Shown here: one piece after another, positions 33,106 to 41,226 of the stretch
Position numbering within the stretch: position 1 is the stretch's first letter
Layout: each line of letters begins with the position of its first letter
Origin: Pedobacter sp. BS3
GTDB lineage: Bacteria > Bacteroidota > Bacteroidia > Sphingobacteriales > Sphingobacteriaceae
DNA: 64,000 bases
Assembly (NCBI RefSeq): GCF_008274585.1
Contig: NZ_VTRT01000004.1
Coordinates: forward strand, 372,001 to 436,000
Direction of reading: 5' to 3'
Translations under genes and position numbers: made by a program
The notes under the pieces: generated by a model
What the model saw: only the letters and a program-made list of their open reading frames with translations
Database searches by the model: none
Told to the model about the DNA's origin: nothing

Positions 33106-33861
33106 CTATGTATGTTTTATTGCGGATAATAGTATAAATCGGTCGTTTTTATTTTGGGATAATTCTTTGGGTACAACGCCCGAAAACTTCTTTACTTCCT
33201 TGATGAAGTGATTTTGGTCGAAGAAGTTTTCTTCAGGAAAAAGCCTTCCGTTCGCGATGTGGTCCAGTGAAGCCCGGAAACGAAGAATGTTGCAATATGC
33301 TTTGAGTGAAATGCCGAATTGCTGATTGAAGTAACGATTGATCTGCCGGCTACTCCAGAATACTTTTTCAGAAAGCTCCTTTACGGTGATCGCCCCTTTT
33401 GTCGCATAAATCAATTCAAACAATTTTCGTTTGCGTTCGTCTGTTTTTTCCGGTAAAAGCGAGTGGATTTTTCGCGTTGCCTTTTCTATAAAGCGTTCAA
33501 AATCCAGCAGATCGTTTTCCGTAAATCTCCAAAAGCCATCAGGTAAAAACCTCCCGCTGTTTACGATGCCGGCAATGTTTTCTTTGAAAATATACTCCAC
33601 GGCAGGCAATTTAAAACTGATGCAAAACATCTGGCTGTTGGCAGGAACTTTTGCCTGCTCGTGTTGTGTCAGTCCGCCAAGCTGTGCGATACGAAAAGGC
33701 TCTTTGGTTGATTTGAACAGTAATATATCGATGAGCCCATCGGGTAATCCTATTGTTTCTTTTGCGGTATCGGATTGGTTACGCAAAAACCAAAAACTAT
33801 CTACAAAATCCGAAAGCGGCCTGTCTGGTTTAACAATTTTGTACTGTAGATCATTGTTCAT
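33106..33861 (-). CDS. AraC-family transcriptional regulator
   Basis: The product has 251 residues from the ATG at 33859-33861. A longer frame begins inside the repeat at 33933 and is rejected. The N-terminal domain begins YKIVKPDRPLSDFVDSFWFL, the pattern of the sensor domain often paired with AraC HTHs in this phylum. The C-terminal double HTH (about 165-245) shows ITVKELSEKVFWSSRQINRYF and the second helix set FDQNHFIKEVKKFSGVVP. It is upstream of and codirectional with the TetX-like gene, so it is the likely local activator. Confidence 0.9.
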   Translation of the reverse strand: MNNDLQYKIVKPDRPLSDFVDSFWFLRNQSDTAKETIGLPDGLIDILLFKSTKEPFRIAQLGGLTQHEQAKVPANSQMFCISFKLPAVEYIFKENIAGIVNSGRFLPDGFWRFTENDLLDFERFIEKATRKIHSLLPEKTDERKRKLFELIYATKGAITVKELSEKVFWSSRQINRYFNQQFGISLKAYCNILRFRASLDHIANGRLFPEENFFDQNHFIKEVKKFSGVVPKELSQNKNDRFILLSAIKHT

Positions 33862-33954
33862 TGTGGTTTGCCTATTTGCAGGATGTCGCTTTAAAATGAC
33901 TATCGCTAAACTCCGACTTGGTGCTTTTCTCATAAGCCTCCGGTTTTATTCGAT

Positions 33955-34010
33955 TGTATCAGCCGGAGGCTTAAAAGTAGTCGAACGAAGCTGGAGCTTC
34001 GCTCAATCAA
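33955..34010. repeat. 56-bp accessory-cluster repeat, copy 2
   Basis: 53 of 56 positions match copy 1. Just before it, GCCTCCGG (33935-33942) pairs with CCGGAGGC (33963-33970), and inside it CGAAGCT pairs with AGCTTCG, so the copy folds into two hairpins. Together with 31901-31920 it brackets the tetX-like/araC pair in direct orientation. Confidence 0.85.
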
Positions 34011-34029
34011 GTTTGCCTGATGCCAAGCT

Positions 34030-34683
34030 CTTGTTAGCGGTTCGTGGTTATTGCTTGTCCACTATGTAATTCAGTTCAGTTACTCCGCAGGTAAATTGCC
34101 GGGTAGTCAATAGGTTTAGTTTTATTTTGTCTTTGATGTCTGCAAACAATGGAATGCCATGTCCAAGAATAATTGGATTAACAAATAGCCAGTAGCCGTC
34201 AATTAGGTTCCGTTGAATAAGTGAATGGGTTGCTGTCGGGCTACCAAAAAGCAAGATATCTTTACTCTCGCCATTGTGGGATTGTTTTATTTCATTTATT
34301 CTTTCCGAAAGTTTGTCGCTAATAATTGTTGTGTTAGTCAACCCCGCGTCTTTCATTGTTTTTGATAAAACAACTTTGTGAACCTTGTTATACCATTTTG
34401 AATGCTCCATGTCGTGCCTGGTTGCTGTCGGTTTGTCTGCTGCGGTAGGCCAGTAATTTTCCATCATCTGATAAGTTACCCGTCCGTATAATGCAGTGTC
34501 TCCTTCGCTTATCCGCTTACCAACATGATCAAAAATTTCTTCATCTACTTTAATCCAGTCCATTTCTCCGTTCGGTCCTGCTACAAAACCGTCAAGCGAT
34601 ATGTGCATAAATGAAATTATTTTTCTCATAGGATTCTATTTTTTTATTGTTGTTTGTGGTTTTTCTTTTTACAATGACCGCTA
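34030..34683 (-). mobile_element. DHFR-family gene cassette
   Basis: Borders in gene direction are TAGCGGTCA on the 5' side (plus-strand 34675-34683) and CGAACCGCTAACAAG on the 3' side (34030-34044), identical to those of the GNAT cassette 20 kb away. On the 5' side it adjoins the attC-like site at 34680-34780 that separates it from the map gene. Interpreted as one cassette of a short array. Confidence 0.55.
34048..34629 (-). CDS. Dihydrofolate reductase family (RibD C-terminal domain) protein
   Basis: The product has 193 residues. RibD_C/DHFR-like fold: ISFMHISLDGFVAGPNGEMDW at the N-terminus, DTALYGRVTYQMMENYWP with the G-R-T nucleotide-binding turn, and DILLFGSPTATHSLIQRNLIDG with the Gly-Ser loop. 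These proteins use NADPH, but most do not reduce dihydrofolate and their substrates are unknown. It has cassette-type borders, and genes of this family are frequent in integron-like arrays. No link to neighbouring genes is apparent. Confidence 0.88.
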   Translation of the reverse strand: MRKIISFMHISLDGFVAGPNGEMDWIKVDEEIFDHVGKRISEGDTALYGRVTYQMMENYWPTAADKPTATRHDMEHSKWYNKVHKVVLSKTMKDAGLTNTTIISDKLSERINEIKQSHNGESKDILLFGSPTATHSLIQRNLIDGYWLFVNPIILGHGIPLFADIKDKIKLNLLTTRQFTCGVTELNYIVDKQ

Positions 34684-34780
34684 ACGTTTTGGGACTTGAT
34701 GTTTGGCGGGAAATCGAAGTGCAAAAACTAAATTTACTACAGTTAATTAGAAGCACAAAGCTCCAAATTGGTACGTTAGC
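34680..34780. repeat. attC-like site between map and the DHFR cassette
   Basis: The 101-bp segment is bounded by the perfect 8-bp inverted repeats GCTAACGT (34680-34687) and ACGTTAGC (34773-34780), with further pairing of TTTGG and CCAAA inside. Length and GTTAG/CTAAC ends are like integron attC sites, though the strict GTTRRRY/RYYYAAC core is not met. Confidence 0.45.
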
Positions 34781-34799
34781 TCAGGCTTTATCTTGTATG

Positions 34800-35564
34800 T
34801 CAATTCCAAATTTCATTCATCTCTGTGAGTATGACGGGCTTTCCGTCAGTTACAACAATCGTATGTTCGTGCTGTGCCATAAATCCGCCTTTATTTCCAA
34901 CCATAGTCCAACCGTCATGAAGTGTTTCTGCATACGTTGAAGTTGTTGATATAAATGTTTCAATGGCAACAACGGCATTTTTCTTAAATCTTGTCGGATT
35001 AAAGCGATCCCTGTAATTGGCTATTTCGCTTGGTGCTTCGTGAAGACTTCTGCCTATTCCGTGCCCTGTTAAGTTCTTAATTACTTTGTAACCGCGTTTC
35101 TTAGCTTCCGTTTCAATCAGGTATCCGATGTCTGAAATGCGGACACCGCCTTTGATGTTATGGATTGCTTTATGCAGAATCTGTTTTGAAGCGTCTATCA
35201 GTTTTTGATGCTGGTTAATGTCTTCTCCAAGTACAAATGAGCTGCCATTATCCGACCAAAAGCCATCAAGTTCAGCAGAAACATCTATATTCACTAAATC
35301 GCCTTCTTGCAGTGTTGTTTTGTTTGACGGAATACCGTGACAAAATTCATTATTTACGCTGATGCAAGTCCAACCAGGGAACCCATAGGTTAAGTAAGGT
35401 GCAGATCTTGCCCCAAAATCCGACAGGATTTTTGCCCCATAGTCGTCTAGTTGTTTTGTTGTCATTCCGGGTCGAGCATAGTTTCGCATTTCCTTTAACG
35501 TGCAGGCAACAGCTTCACTTGCTTTTTTCATCCCAAGGAGCTCAGCTTCGTTTGTTATTGACAT
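34800..35564 (-). CDS. map: Type I methionine aminopeptidase (accessory copy)
   Basis: The product has 254 residues. Metal-binding residues are visible in order: GDLVNIDVSAELDGFWSDNG (two Asp), TGHGIGRSLHEAP (His), VVAIETFIS (Glu) and EHTIVVTDGKPV (Glu). Substrate His is in NNEFCHGIPSN. The enzyme removes the initiator methionine. The housekeeping map normally sits in the ribosomal protein cluster. This one, flanked by a DHFR cassette and attC-like borders, is more likely an acquired paralogue. The 5' side carries GTTAGGGTCA (35611-35620 on the plus strand), similar to the 5' border of the other cassettes. Confidence 0.93.
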   Translation of the reverse strand: MSITNEAELLGMKKASEAVACTLKEMRNYARPGMTTKQLDDYGAKILSDFGARSAPYLTYGFPGWTCISVNNEFCHGIPSNKTTLQEGDLVNIDVSAELDGFWSDNGSSFVLGEDINQHQKLIDASKQILHKAIHNIKGGVRISDIGYLIETEAKKRGYKVIKNLTGHGIGRSLHEAPSEIANYRDRFNPTRFKKNAVVAIETFISTTSTYAETLHDGWTMVGNKGGFMAQHEHTIVVTDGKPVILTEMNEIWN

Positions 35565-35650
35565 ATTTATTTGTATCTATTTGTTGTTTATTGAGGGCGT
35601 TGTCATAGGCTGACCCTAACTCTCAAATATACACAACTTATCACCTGTAC

Positions 35651-35683
35651 TTTTCTAAATCTCAAATCTACTCATATCACCTC
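35651..35683. repeat. Short heptad-like array after the lamin-tail gene
   Basis: On the minus strand, words of the ATGAGTA, GATTTGA, GATTTAG type directly follow the stop codon of the gene at 35684. They resemble the TGAGATT/TTAGATT block at 20208-20249. Only four or five words, so register is uncertain. Confidence 0.4.
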
Positions 35684-38293
35684 TTACAGCTTTGCTGCCA
35701 GCACACAGGTTTTCCGGTATTTCTTCAGGTGACCGCCGGTGTCGAACGTTTCAAAATAAATAATGTATACGCCTACCGGGGCTTTATCGCCGTATTGGTC
35801 AAGGCCGTCCCAGGTCAGGCTGCCGGAGGATGCCAGTGTCAGGTTCTTAGCCAGCTTGTTGATCAGCACGCCTTTGTCGCTGTAAACGGTCGCGTTCAGC
35901 ACCCTGCCCGGCTGGTCGAACTGGTAGTTAATCAACAAAACGTCTTCAAAGCCATCGTTATCCGGCGAAAAGGTTTTGGAAGTTAAATACACCTCTTCCG
36001 TTGAGCTTGCATCTTCGGCATACTGCGAGTTTTTATAACCCGGCGTGGCATAACCCACCGATGCTGCGGCGGAGCGGAAATTTCCCGGTGCATTGGCATC
36101 ACGGGAAAAGCTGCTGCGTTCCAGCGAAACGCCCTTAACATCCTTCAATAAAGGAAAATGCATATCGGCCGAATAGTTAAACTGGTCGATGCGCTTATTG
36201 TCGCTTACCAGCACTACTACACCTTCACTTGTTGGATAGGAGGGGAGGGACGCCATCTTAATAAACGCGTCAGGGTTCTGCGTTTGATATTCCTTTTTAA
36301 CATTATCCGGATCGGTAGTTAAAACCATGTACGCTTTGGGCTGAAAGAGCAGCGATGTAGCGCTTACCTGCTTAGGCGTCACCAGGCTATCAGGTGCTTT
36401 GGTGGTTGCCAGGTACAGGTTGTGCAGGTCCAGCTCATGGTCGGTATTGTTATAGATCTCCACAAATTTGGCTCCGCCGGTACGGGCGTTGAATAATACT
36501 TCGTTGATGAGAATATCGCCTTTAGCAAGTTTTTGTGCATAGAAAAAGTTAGCTGTATTCGCAGTTGACGCGATGATGGAGCCGCTGCAATCGGTAATGT
36601 TATTAGCCGCGACCTGGTAGTTATATCCGCGGGTAACGGATGTAAATTTCAAATCTACCGTTTCAAAATTTGGCGCTACGGGCAAAGCGCTTACAGGTTG
36701 GCCCAGGCCATTATTTACGGAGTAATTGGCGGGATTGGCAGCTATCAGGCTGTCCACAAAACGATTAAAGGTTAAGCGAACGGTTACACTGTCAACAAGG
36801 GCGGCGGTAAGTAATTTTAACGGTTCGGCAGTTGTGCCGGTAGTGTACACTGAGTTCTGGCGACCGGGTGTGCCGCCGGAGACATCGTTACTTGCCGACC
36901 AGTTTTGTATACCGCTGCAGGTTGCTGCCGGGTCAATCAGTTCCAGTGTCCATCCGCCGGCTTTTTTCGTGTCGTCCTTATACCAGCTATCGGCATAGTT
37001 TACCTGGTTTATTATGGTTCCCAGGTCGCTTTTCAGTGTCAGGTTATCACCGGCATTATTCAGCGAGGGCCAGGGCGAAATGCCCAGGGTTTTACCGAAC
37101 GGTTTAAATTCCAGCGTATCCGCCTTAGCGCATAAGATCAGGTATTCGCCTGCATTGATAGCCATATCGGGCAGCGTTGCTGTGCTGGTTGGGTCGCTGT
37201 ATTTCCAGTTTTTCAGGTTGATGGTATGCTGTGAGACATTCCAAAGCTCAATAAACTCAACTCCCGGCAGGTCAACCTGCGGAGAGGGGTCGGCAAACAG
37301 TTCGTTAATCACCACATCGCCTGGTTTGGCGATATAAGGAGCAGTATAGATAAAAGTTGCAGTATTGTCGGGGGAAGTGATTGCATTTCCAGCGATATCT
37401 TTAACACCCGTTACCGTTATCTGGTAGGAGTCTTCGGCAAGCGGATTGGTGAACGTCAGGATATAGGTATTGCCTGTACCTGCGGTAACCGTTGCGGGAT
37501 TTCCGTAGCCCTTATTTACACTGTAATTAGCAGTTTGCAAGGCGGTAGCATCGACAGCTTCGTTAAAAGTAGCCTCTATATGCTGTGCATCGATGGCTTT
37601 AGCCGATACCAGCTTAGGAGGAGTAACATCGGGGGTATATGCGCTGATGGAAAAATCGTCAAAGAAATGCTTCTTGAAAAAGGATGAAGTCGATTGAGCA
37701 ATGTACAAACCAAACCAGGATGTGGTGGTGTAGGTGGCATCGGTGGCCGTACCTTCGGTAACATACGAGGTTCCCAGCCCGGTAATATCCCGTTCAAGGA
37801 TAAAGGTATTGGCTTCGGTGCGTGTTACACGCACTTTCAGCCTATTGTTCGAGGTGTTTAAAATCCCGTCGATACCGTCAATCAGCTTTACCAGAGAGGT
37901 TTTACTGCCGCTGCGTTTATACAGGCTTACCTCGTCGTTGGTATCGCCAAGGCGAACAAAGTACCCGTTGATATTGGCGTTTAGCAGATCGGTTTGATTG
38001 GAAACCAGGTAAACATCTACATAATTTGGACTGGAAGTATTAAACTGCAGGTTGCACCAGAACTCCCATACGGCGGAAGTTGCCAGCGTATTAGCGGTAC
38101 CAATTGAAAAGGTACTGCTGGCCGTTTCGTTATTAGATTGTAGCTGGCCGTTGCTTACGGTGAAATCGTTACCCGAATTACTGGCAACCCACGCCGGGTT
38201 GGCTGTAAAATCGCCATCGTCAAAACCATCATGCAATTGTCCAAAAGCAAAATAGCTGCAAAAAAGTAGGGAAAAGAGTAAACATTTTTTCAT
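35684..38293 (-). CDS. Large secreted protein with lamin-tail and Ig-like domains
   Basis: The product has 869 residues. Signal peptide about 1-18 (CLLFSLLFCSYFAFGQ). Then a LamG-like region (about 20-215), an SbsA-type Ig domain (PKLVSAKAIDAQHIEATFNE), a lamin-tail domain (GDVVINELFADPSPQVDLPG to YLILCAKAD), a second Ig domain (LLTAALVDSVTVRLTFNR), a second lamin-tail domain (GDILINEVLFNARTGGAKFV) and a C-terminal FlgD-like/gliding-type domain (FSPDNDGFEDVLLINYQF, PVGVYIIYFETFD). The C-terminus is of the kind handled by the type IX secretion system. Probably a surface or released binding protein; ligand unknown. Confidence 0.82.
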   Translation of the reverse strand: MKKCLLFSLLFCSYFAFGQLHDGFDDGDFTANPAWVASNSGNDFTVSNGQLQSNNETASSTFSIGTANTLATSAVWEFWCNLQFNTSSPNYVDVYLVSNQTDLLNANINGYFVRLGDTNDEVSLYKRSGSKTSLVKLIDGIDGILNTSNNRLKVRVTRTEANTFILERDITGLGTSYVTEGTATDATYTTTSWFGLYIAQSTSSFFKKHFFDDFSISAYTPDVTPPKLVSAKAIDAQHIEATFNEAVDATALQTANYSVNKGYGNPATVTAGTGNTYILTFTNPLAEDSYQITVTGVKDIAGNAITSPDNTATFIYTAPYIAKPGDVVINELFADPSPQVDLPGVEFIELWNVSQHTINLKNWKYSDPTSTATLPDMAINAGEYLILCAKADTLEFKPFGKTLGISPWPSLNNAGDNLTLKSDLGTIINQVNYADSWYKDDTKKAGGWTLELIDPAATCSGIQNWSASNDVSGGTPGRQNSVYTTGTTAEPLKLLTAALVDSVTVRLTFNRFVDSLIAANPANYSVNNGLGQPVSALPVAPNFETVDLKFTSVTRGYNYQVAANNITDCSGSIIASTANTANFFYAQKLAKGDILINEVLFNARTGGAKFVEIYNNTDHELDLHNLYLATTKAPDSLVTPKQVSATSLLFQPKAYMVLTTDPDNVKKEYQTQNPDAFIKMASLPSYPTSEGVVVLVSDNKRIDQFNYSADMHFPLLKDVKGVSLERSSFSRDANAPGNFRSAAASVGYATPGYKNSQYAEDASSTEEVYLTSKTFSPDNDGFEDVLLINYQFDQPGRVLNATVYSDKGVLINKLAKNLTLASSGSLTWDGLDQYGDKAPVGVYIIYFETFDTGGHLKKYRKTCVLAAKL

Positions 38294-38350
38294 ATTTGCC
38301 GAATTAACAAATTAAGTTACAAATATTTAATTAAATCAAAGTAAAAAGAG

Positions 38351-39358
38351 ATGAAAGTCGCAGTTGTAGGCGCTACGGGCCTGGTAGGTTCGGTGATGTT
38401 AAAAGTCTTAGCAGAGCGCAATTTTCCCGTTACAGAATTGATTCCGGTTGCATCAGAAAAGAGCAAGGGCAAGGAAGTTGATTTTAAGGGAAAGAAATAC
38501 AAGGTGGTGACTGTGGATGAGGCTATAGCCATGCGGCCGGATGTTGCTTTGTTTTCTGCCGGAGGAGGTACTTCGCTTCAGCAGGCTCCGCGTTTTGCCG
38601 AAGCAGGCACTACCGTAATCGATAACTCGTCTGCATGGCGTATGGATCCGACCAAAAAGCTGGTAGTTCCTGAAGTAAATGCATCGGTATTAACCCCCGA
38701 AGACAAGATCATTGCCAACCCGAATTGTTCAACCATACAAATGGTAGTGGTACTAAAGCCGCTGCATGAGAAATATAAGATTAAACGGGTGGTAGTTTCC
38801 ACTTATCAGTCGGTAACTGGTACCGGCGTAAAAGCAGTTGACCAGTTGATGAACGAGCGTAAAGGTATTGAAGGGCCAATGGCGTATGCGTATCCCATCG
38901 ATCTGAACGTTATTCCGCAAATTGATGTGTTCCAGGATAATGGTTACACCAAAGAGGAGATGAAAATGATCCTGGAAACCAAGAAGATCATGGGCGATGA
39001 TTCCATTCGTGTTACGGCCACTACGGTACGTATCCCGGTAATGGGCGGTCACTCCGAAGCGGTGAACATTGAGTTTGAGAACGATTTTGATCTGGCCGAA
39101 GTTCGCTCATTGTTAGAGCAGCAGGAAGGTGTTATCGTGGTTGATGATCCGGCGAATGCCAAATACCCGATGCCGAAGGATGCCCATGAAAAAGACGAAG
39201 TGTTTGTTGGCCGTATCCGTCGGGATGAATCGCAACCCAAAACCCTGAACCTGTGGGTGGTTGCCGATAACCTGCGTAAGGGCGCTGCAACCAACGCTGT
39301 TCAGATTGCCGAGCATTTGCTGAAAGCCGGTATTCTGAAAGAAGAAGCTGTTGCCTGA
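38351..39358 (+). CDS. asd: Aspartate-semialdehyde dehydrogenase
   Basis: The product has 335 residues. NADP-binding start MKVAVVGATGLVGSVMLKVL, active-site Cys in IANPNCSTIQMV, catalytic His in VRIPVMGGHSEAVNIEFEND, and Arg in VGRIRRDESQPKTL. It reduces aspartyl phosphate to aspartate semialdehyde for lysine/diaminopimelate, threonine and methionine synthesis. Standard length. It is divergent from the lamin-tail gene and followed by a strong terminator. Confidence 0.98.
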   Translation: MKVAVVGATGLVGSVMLKVLAERNFPVTELIPVASEKSKGKEVDFKGKKYKVVTVDEAIAMRPDVALFSAGGGTSLQQAPRFAEAGTTVIDNSSAWRMDPTKKLVVPEVNASVLTPEDKIIANPNCSTIQMVVVLKPLHEKYKIKRVVVSTYQSVTGTGVKAVDQLMNERKGIEGPMAYAYPIDLNVIPQIDVFQDNGYTKEEMKMILETKKIMGDDSIRVTATTVRIPVMGGHSEAVNIEFENDFDLAEVRSLLEQQEGVIVVDDPANAKYPMPKDAHEKDEVFVGRIRRDESQPKTLNLWVVADNLRKGAATNAVQIAEHLLKAGILKEEAVA

Positions 39359-39383
39359 TTCGTTTAGTGATTATAAAAGTTTA

Positions 39384-39412
39384 ACAAACAGCCGGATTTT
39401 CCGGCTGTTTGT
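39384..39412 (+). terminator. asd terminator
   Basis: ACAAACAGCCGG (39384-39395) and CCGGCTGTTTGT (39401-39412) form a perfect 12-bp stem with a five-base loop. The T-rich tail is weak (GTTATAATTAT), and the hairpin ends just before the dacB start, so it separates asd from dacB. Confidence 0.8.
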
Positions 39413-39426
39413 GTTATAATTATACC

Positions 39427-40833
39427 ATGAAACAGTTCATTACCCTGTTATTTCTCTTTATCACACAACTTGCCGCCGCCCAGAAGCTGGAGCAGCGTAT
39501 TGCTAAAGCTTTTGAGCGTTTTGAAAAGGATGAACAGATGCGCTATGCCATAAGTTCGCTTACCGTATTGAACACGGCGACAGGACAGGTGGTATTTTCT
39601 AAAAATGGTGATATCGGTTTGGCGTCGGCATCTACACTGAAAACCGTAACCTCGGCAACCGCGTTTCATGTGCTTGGCGCTGATTTTACCTATCAAACTA
39701 CATTAAGCTATTCGGGTTCGATAACTGACGGCACACTTACCGGCGATTTAATCATCGCCGGTTCCGGCGACCCGACCCTGGGAAGTCCGCGGTACGCAAA
39801 AACCAAAGAACAGGCCGTACTGGATAATTGGGTCGCTGCTATCCGCAAAGCGGGCATCAAAAAAATAAACGGGCGTATTATTGGCGATGATAGTTTGTTC
39901 GGTACGGCATCGTTGCCTATTGGCTGGTTATGGCAGGATATGGGTAATTATTACGGGGCAGGATCGCCTTCGTTATGCTGGCGTGAGAACCAGTACGATC
40001 TGATTTTTAATCCCGGCAAGGTAGGCGAACCGGCAACGCTGGTACGTACGCAGCCTGCTATGGGTTATTTGCAGATCATCAATGAAGTTACCACGGGTAA
40101 ACCCGGAACCGGCGATAACGTGTATGTTTACTCGGCGCCTTACTCGAACCTGGTTTATTTGCGGGGAACGTATGCCAGCGATCTGCATAAAGTGGTATCG
40201 GCATCGCTGCCTGACCCGGCTTTTGAATGCGCTTATCGTTTACACGATACCTTAAACCGGGTTGGTATCAATGTAAGCGGCCAGACCACTACCAGTCGCC
40301 GGTTAACTGATGAACACATTACAGTACCGTTAGCCAGTAACACATTAGCCATACATCAATCGCCCACCTTATCACAAATGGTGTATTGGTTTAACCAGAA
40401 AAGCATTAACCTGTACGGCGAGGAATTGATACGCGAGATGGCCGTAAAACAGGGTAAAACCGGAAGTACGGAGAACGGTGCGGAAGCGGTACGCGATTTC
40501 TGGCATGAAAAGCTCGGTATCGATAAAAACGCTATGAATATCATTGACGGCAGCGGACTTTCGCCGGCAACCCGTATCACCACACGGGCAATGGCGCTTA
40601 TATTACAATCGGTAGTGAAAGAGCCCTGGTTCGATAGCTATTACGACAGTTTACCCTTGTTTAATAACATGAAAATGAAGAGCGGCAGCATCAGCGATGT
40701 GCTGGCTTATGCCGGTTACCAGGACCATAACGGGGCAAAGTTGTGTTTCTCATTTATTGTAAATAACTATAATGGCTCAACATCGGGCATTAAGCAGAAA
40801 ATGTTCCGTGTGCTGGATGAGCTGAAGCAGTAG
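39427..40833 (+). CDS. dacB: D-alanyl-D-alanine carboxypeptidase/endopeptidase (PBP4, family S13)
   Basis: The product has 468 residues from the ATG at 39427; the TTG at 39409 lies in the terminator hairpin and is rejected. Signal peptide about 1-18 (FLFITQLAAAQ). Active-site motifs of S13: SxxK in SASTLKTVTS, SxN in NQKSINLYGEE, and KSG in MKMKSGSISDVLAYAGY. The insert domain between the first two motifs, typical for PBP4, is present (about 80-280). It trims peptidoglycan cross-links and stem peptides in the periplasm. Monocistronic. Confidence 0.95.
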   Translation: MKQFITLLFLFITQLAAAQKLEQRIAKAFERFEKDEQMRYAISSLTVLNTATGQVVFSKNGDIGLASASTLKTVTSATAFHVLGADFTYQTTLSYSGSITDGTLTGDLIIAGSGDPTLGSPRYAKTKEQAVLDNWVAAIRKAGIKKINGRIIGDDSLFGTASLPIGWLWQDMGNYYGAGSPSLCWRENQYDLIFNPGKVGEPATLVRTQPAMGYLQIINEVTTGKPGTGDNVYVYSAPYSNLVYLRGTYASDLHKVVSASLPDPAFECAYRLHDTLNRVGINVSGQTTTSRRLTDEHITVPLASNTLAIHQSPTLSQMVYWFNQKSINLYGEELIREMAVKQGKTGSTENGAEAVRDFWHEKLGIDKNAMNIIDGSGLSPATRITTRAMALILQSVVKEPWFDSYYDSLPLFNNMKMKSGSISDVLAYAGYQDHNGAKLCFSFIVNNYNGSTSGIKQKMFRVLDELKQ

Positions 40834-40856
40834 ATAAGCGAATAGCGGTACTTAAA

Positions 40857-41054
40857 TAATGTGAGTTCGGGTTAAGGCGTAGGCTCGTCCCGATTTGCAA
40901 TCGGGATGCCAGAAAACGGCGTTTGCAACGCCGCCATGTTGCTTAAGACAATCAAAGGCCGCCATTATCGGCGTTACAAACGCCGGAGATTTATGCACTC
41001 GTTTTGCAAACGAGCGCAAACAGATTGTGCGCTTCCTATCCCGAACTCACGTTA
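40857..41054. repeat. 198-bp element with terminal inverted repeats and four equal hairpins
   Basis: The ends are TAATGTGAGTTCGGG and, inverted, TAACGTGAGTTCGGG (14 of 15 match). Inside are four perfect hairpins, each exactly 17 nt with a 7-bp stem and three-base loop, at 40889-40905, 40917-40933, 40969-40985 and 40998-41014. Three share the loop context TTTGCAA. A weaker AGCGCA/TGCGCT hairpin follows. No coding frame fits. With the next element it fills the 393-bp gap after dacB. It is a MITE-like or structured-RNA element. Confidence 0.8.
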
Positions 41055-41082
41055 TATAGTGTTTTCTGTATATCGTAAAAAA

Positions 41083-41172
41083 GGGACTGTTTCAAAAGTC
41101 AAAAAGCAGCGTCATTTCGATCCCTCCCGTACGTACGGGATCGGGGATGACAAGAGCTTTTGAGACAGCCCC
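41083..41172. repeat. 90-bp MITE-like palindromic element
   Basis: The ends GGGACTGTTTCAAAAG and CTTTTGAGACAGCCCC are inverted repeats matching in 14 of 16 positions. Inside, GTCAT and ATGAC enclose the palindrome CCCGTACGTACGGG. The whole can fold into one long stem. Elements with CTTTTGAGACAGCCCC ends are, to my recollection, common in Sphingobacteriaceae intergenic regions. Confidence 0.75.
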
Positions 41173-41226
41173 TAAACAAACTATTCTGAAACTATCATCA
41201 GCTATTACCTGCTGCTTAAGCGCTGT

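Noticed and set aside
33862-33933. 24-residue N-terminal extension of the AraC regulator
   Set aside because: The extension starts next to the 56-bp repeat, and the conserved sensor domain begins right after the later ATG.
12884-35620. True integron
   Set aside because: No intI is in the window and the border cores do not match GTTRRRY/RYYYAAC; kept as attC-like only.
40906-41163. 85-residue open frame
   Set aside because: It runs across three of the four 17-nt hairpins and into the next palindrome, has no homology-like features, and is explained by the repeats.
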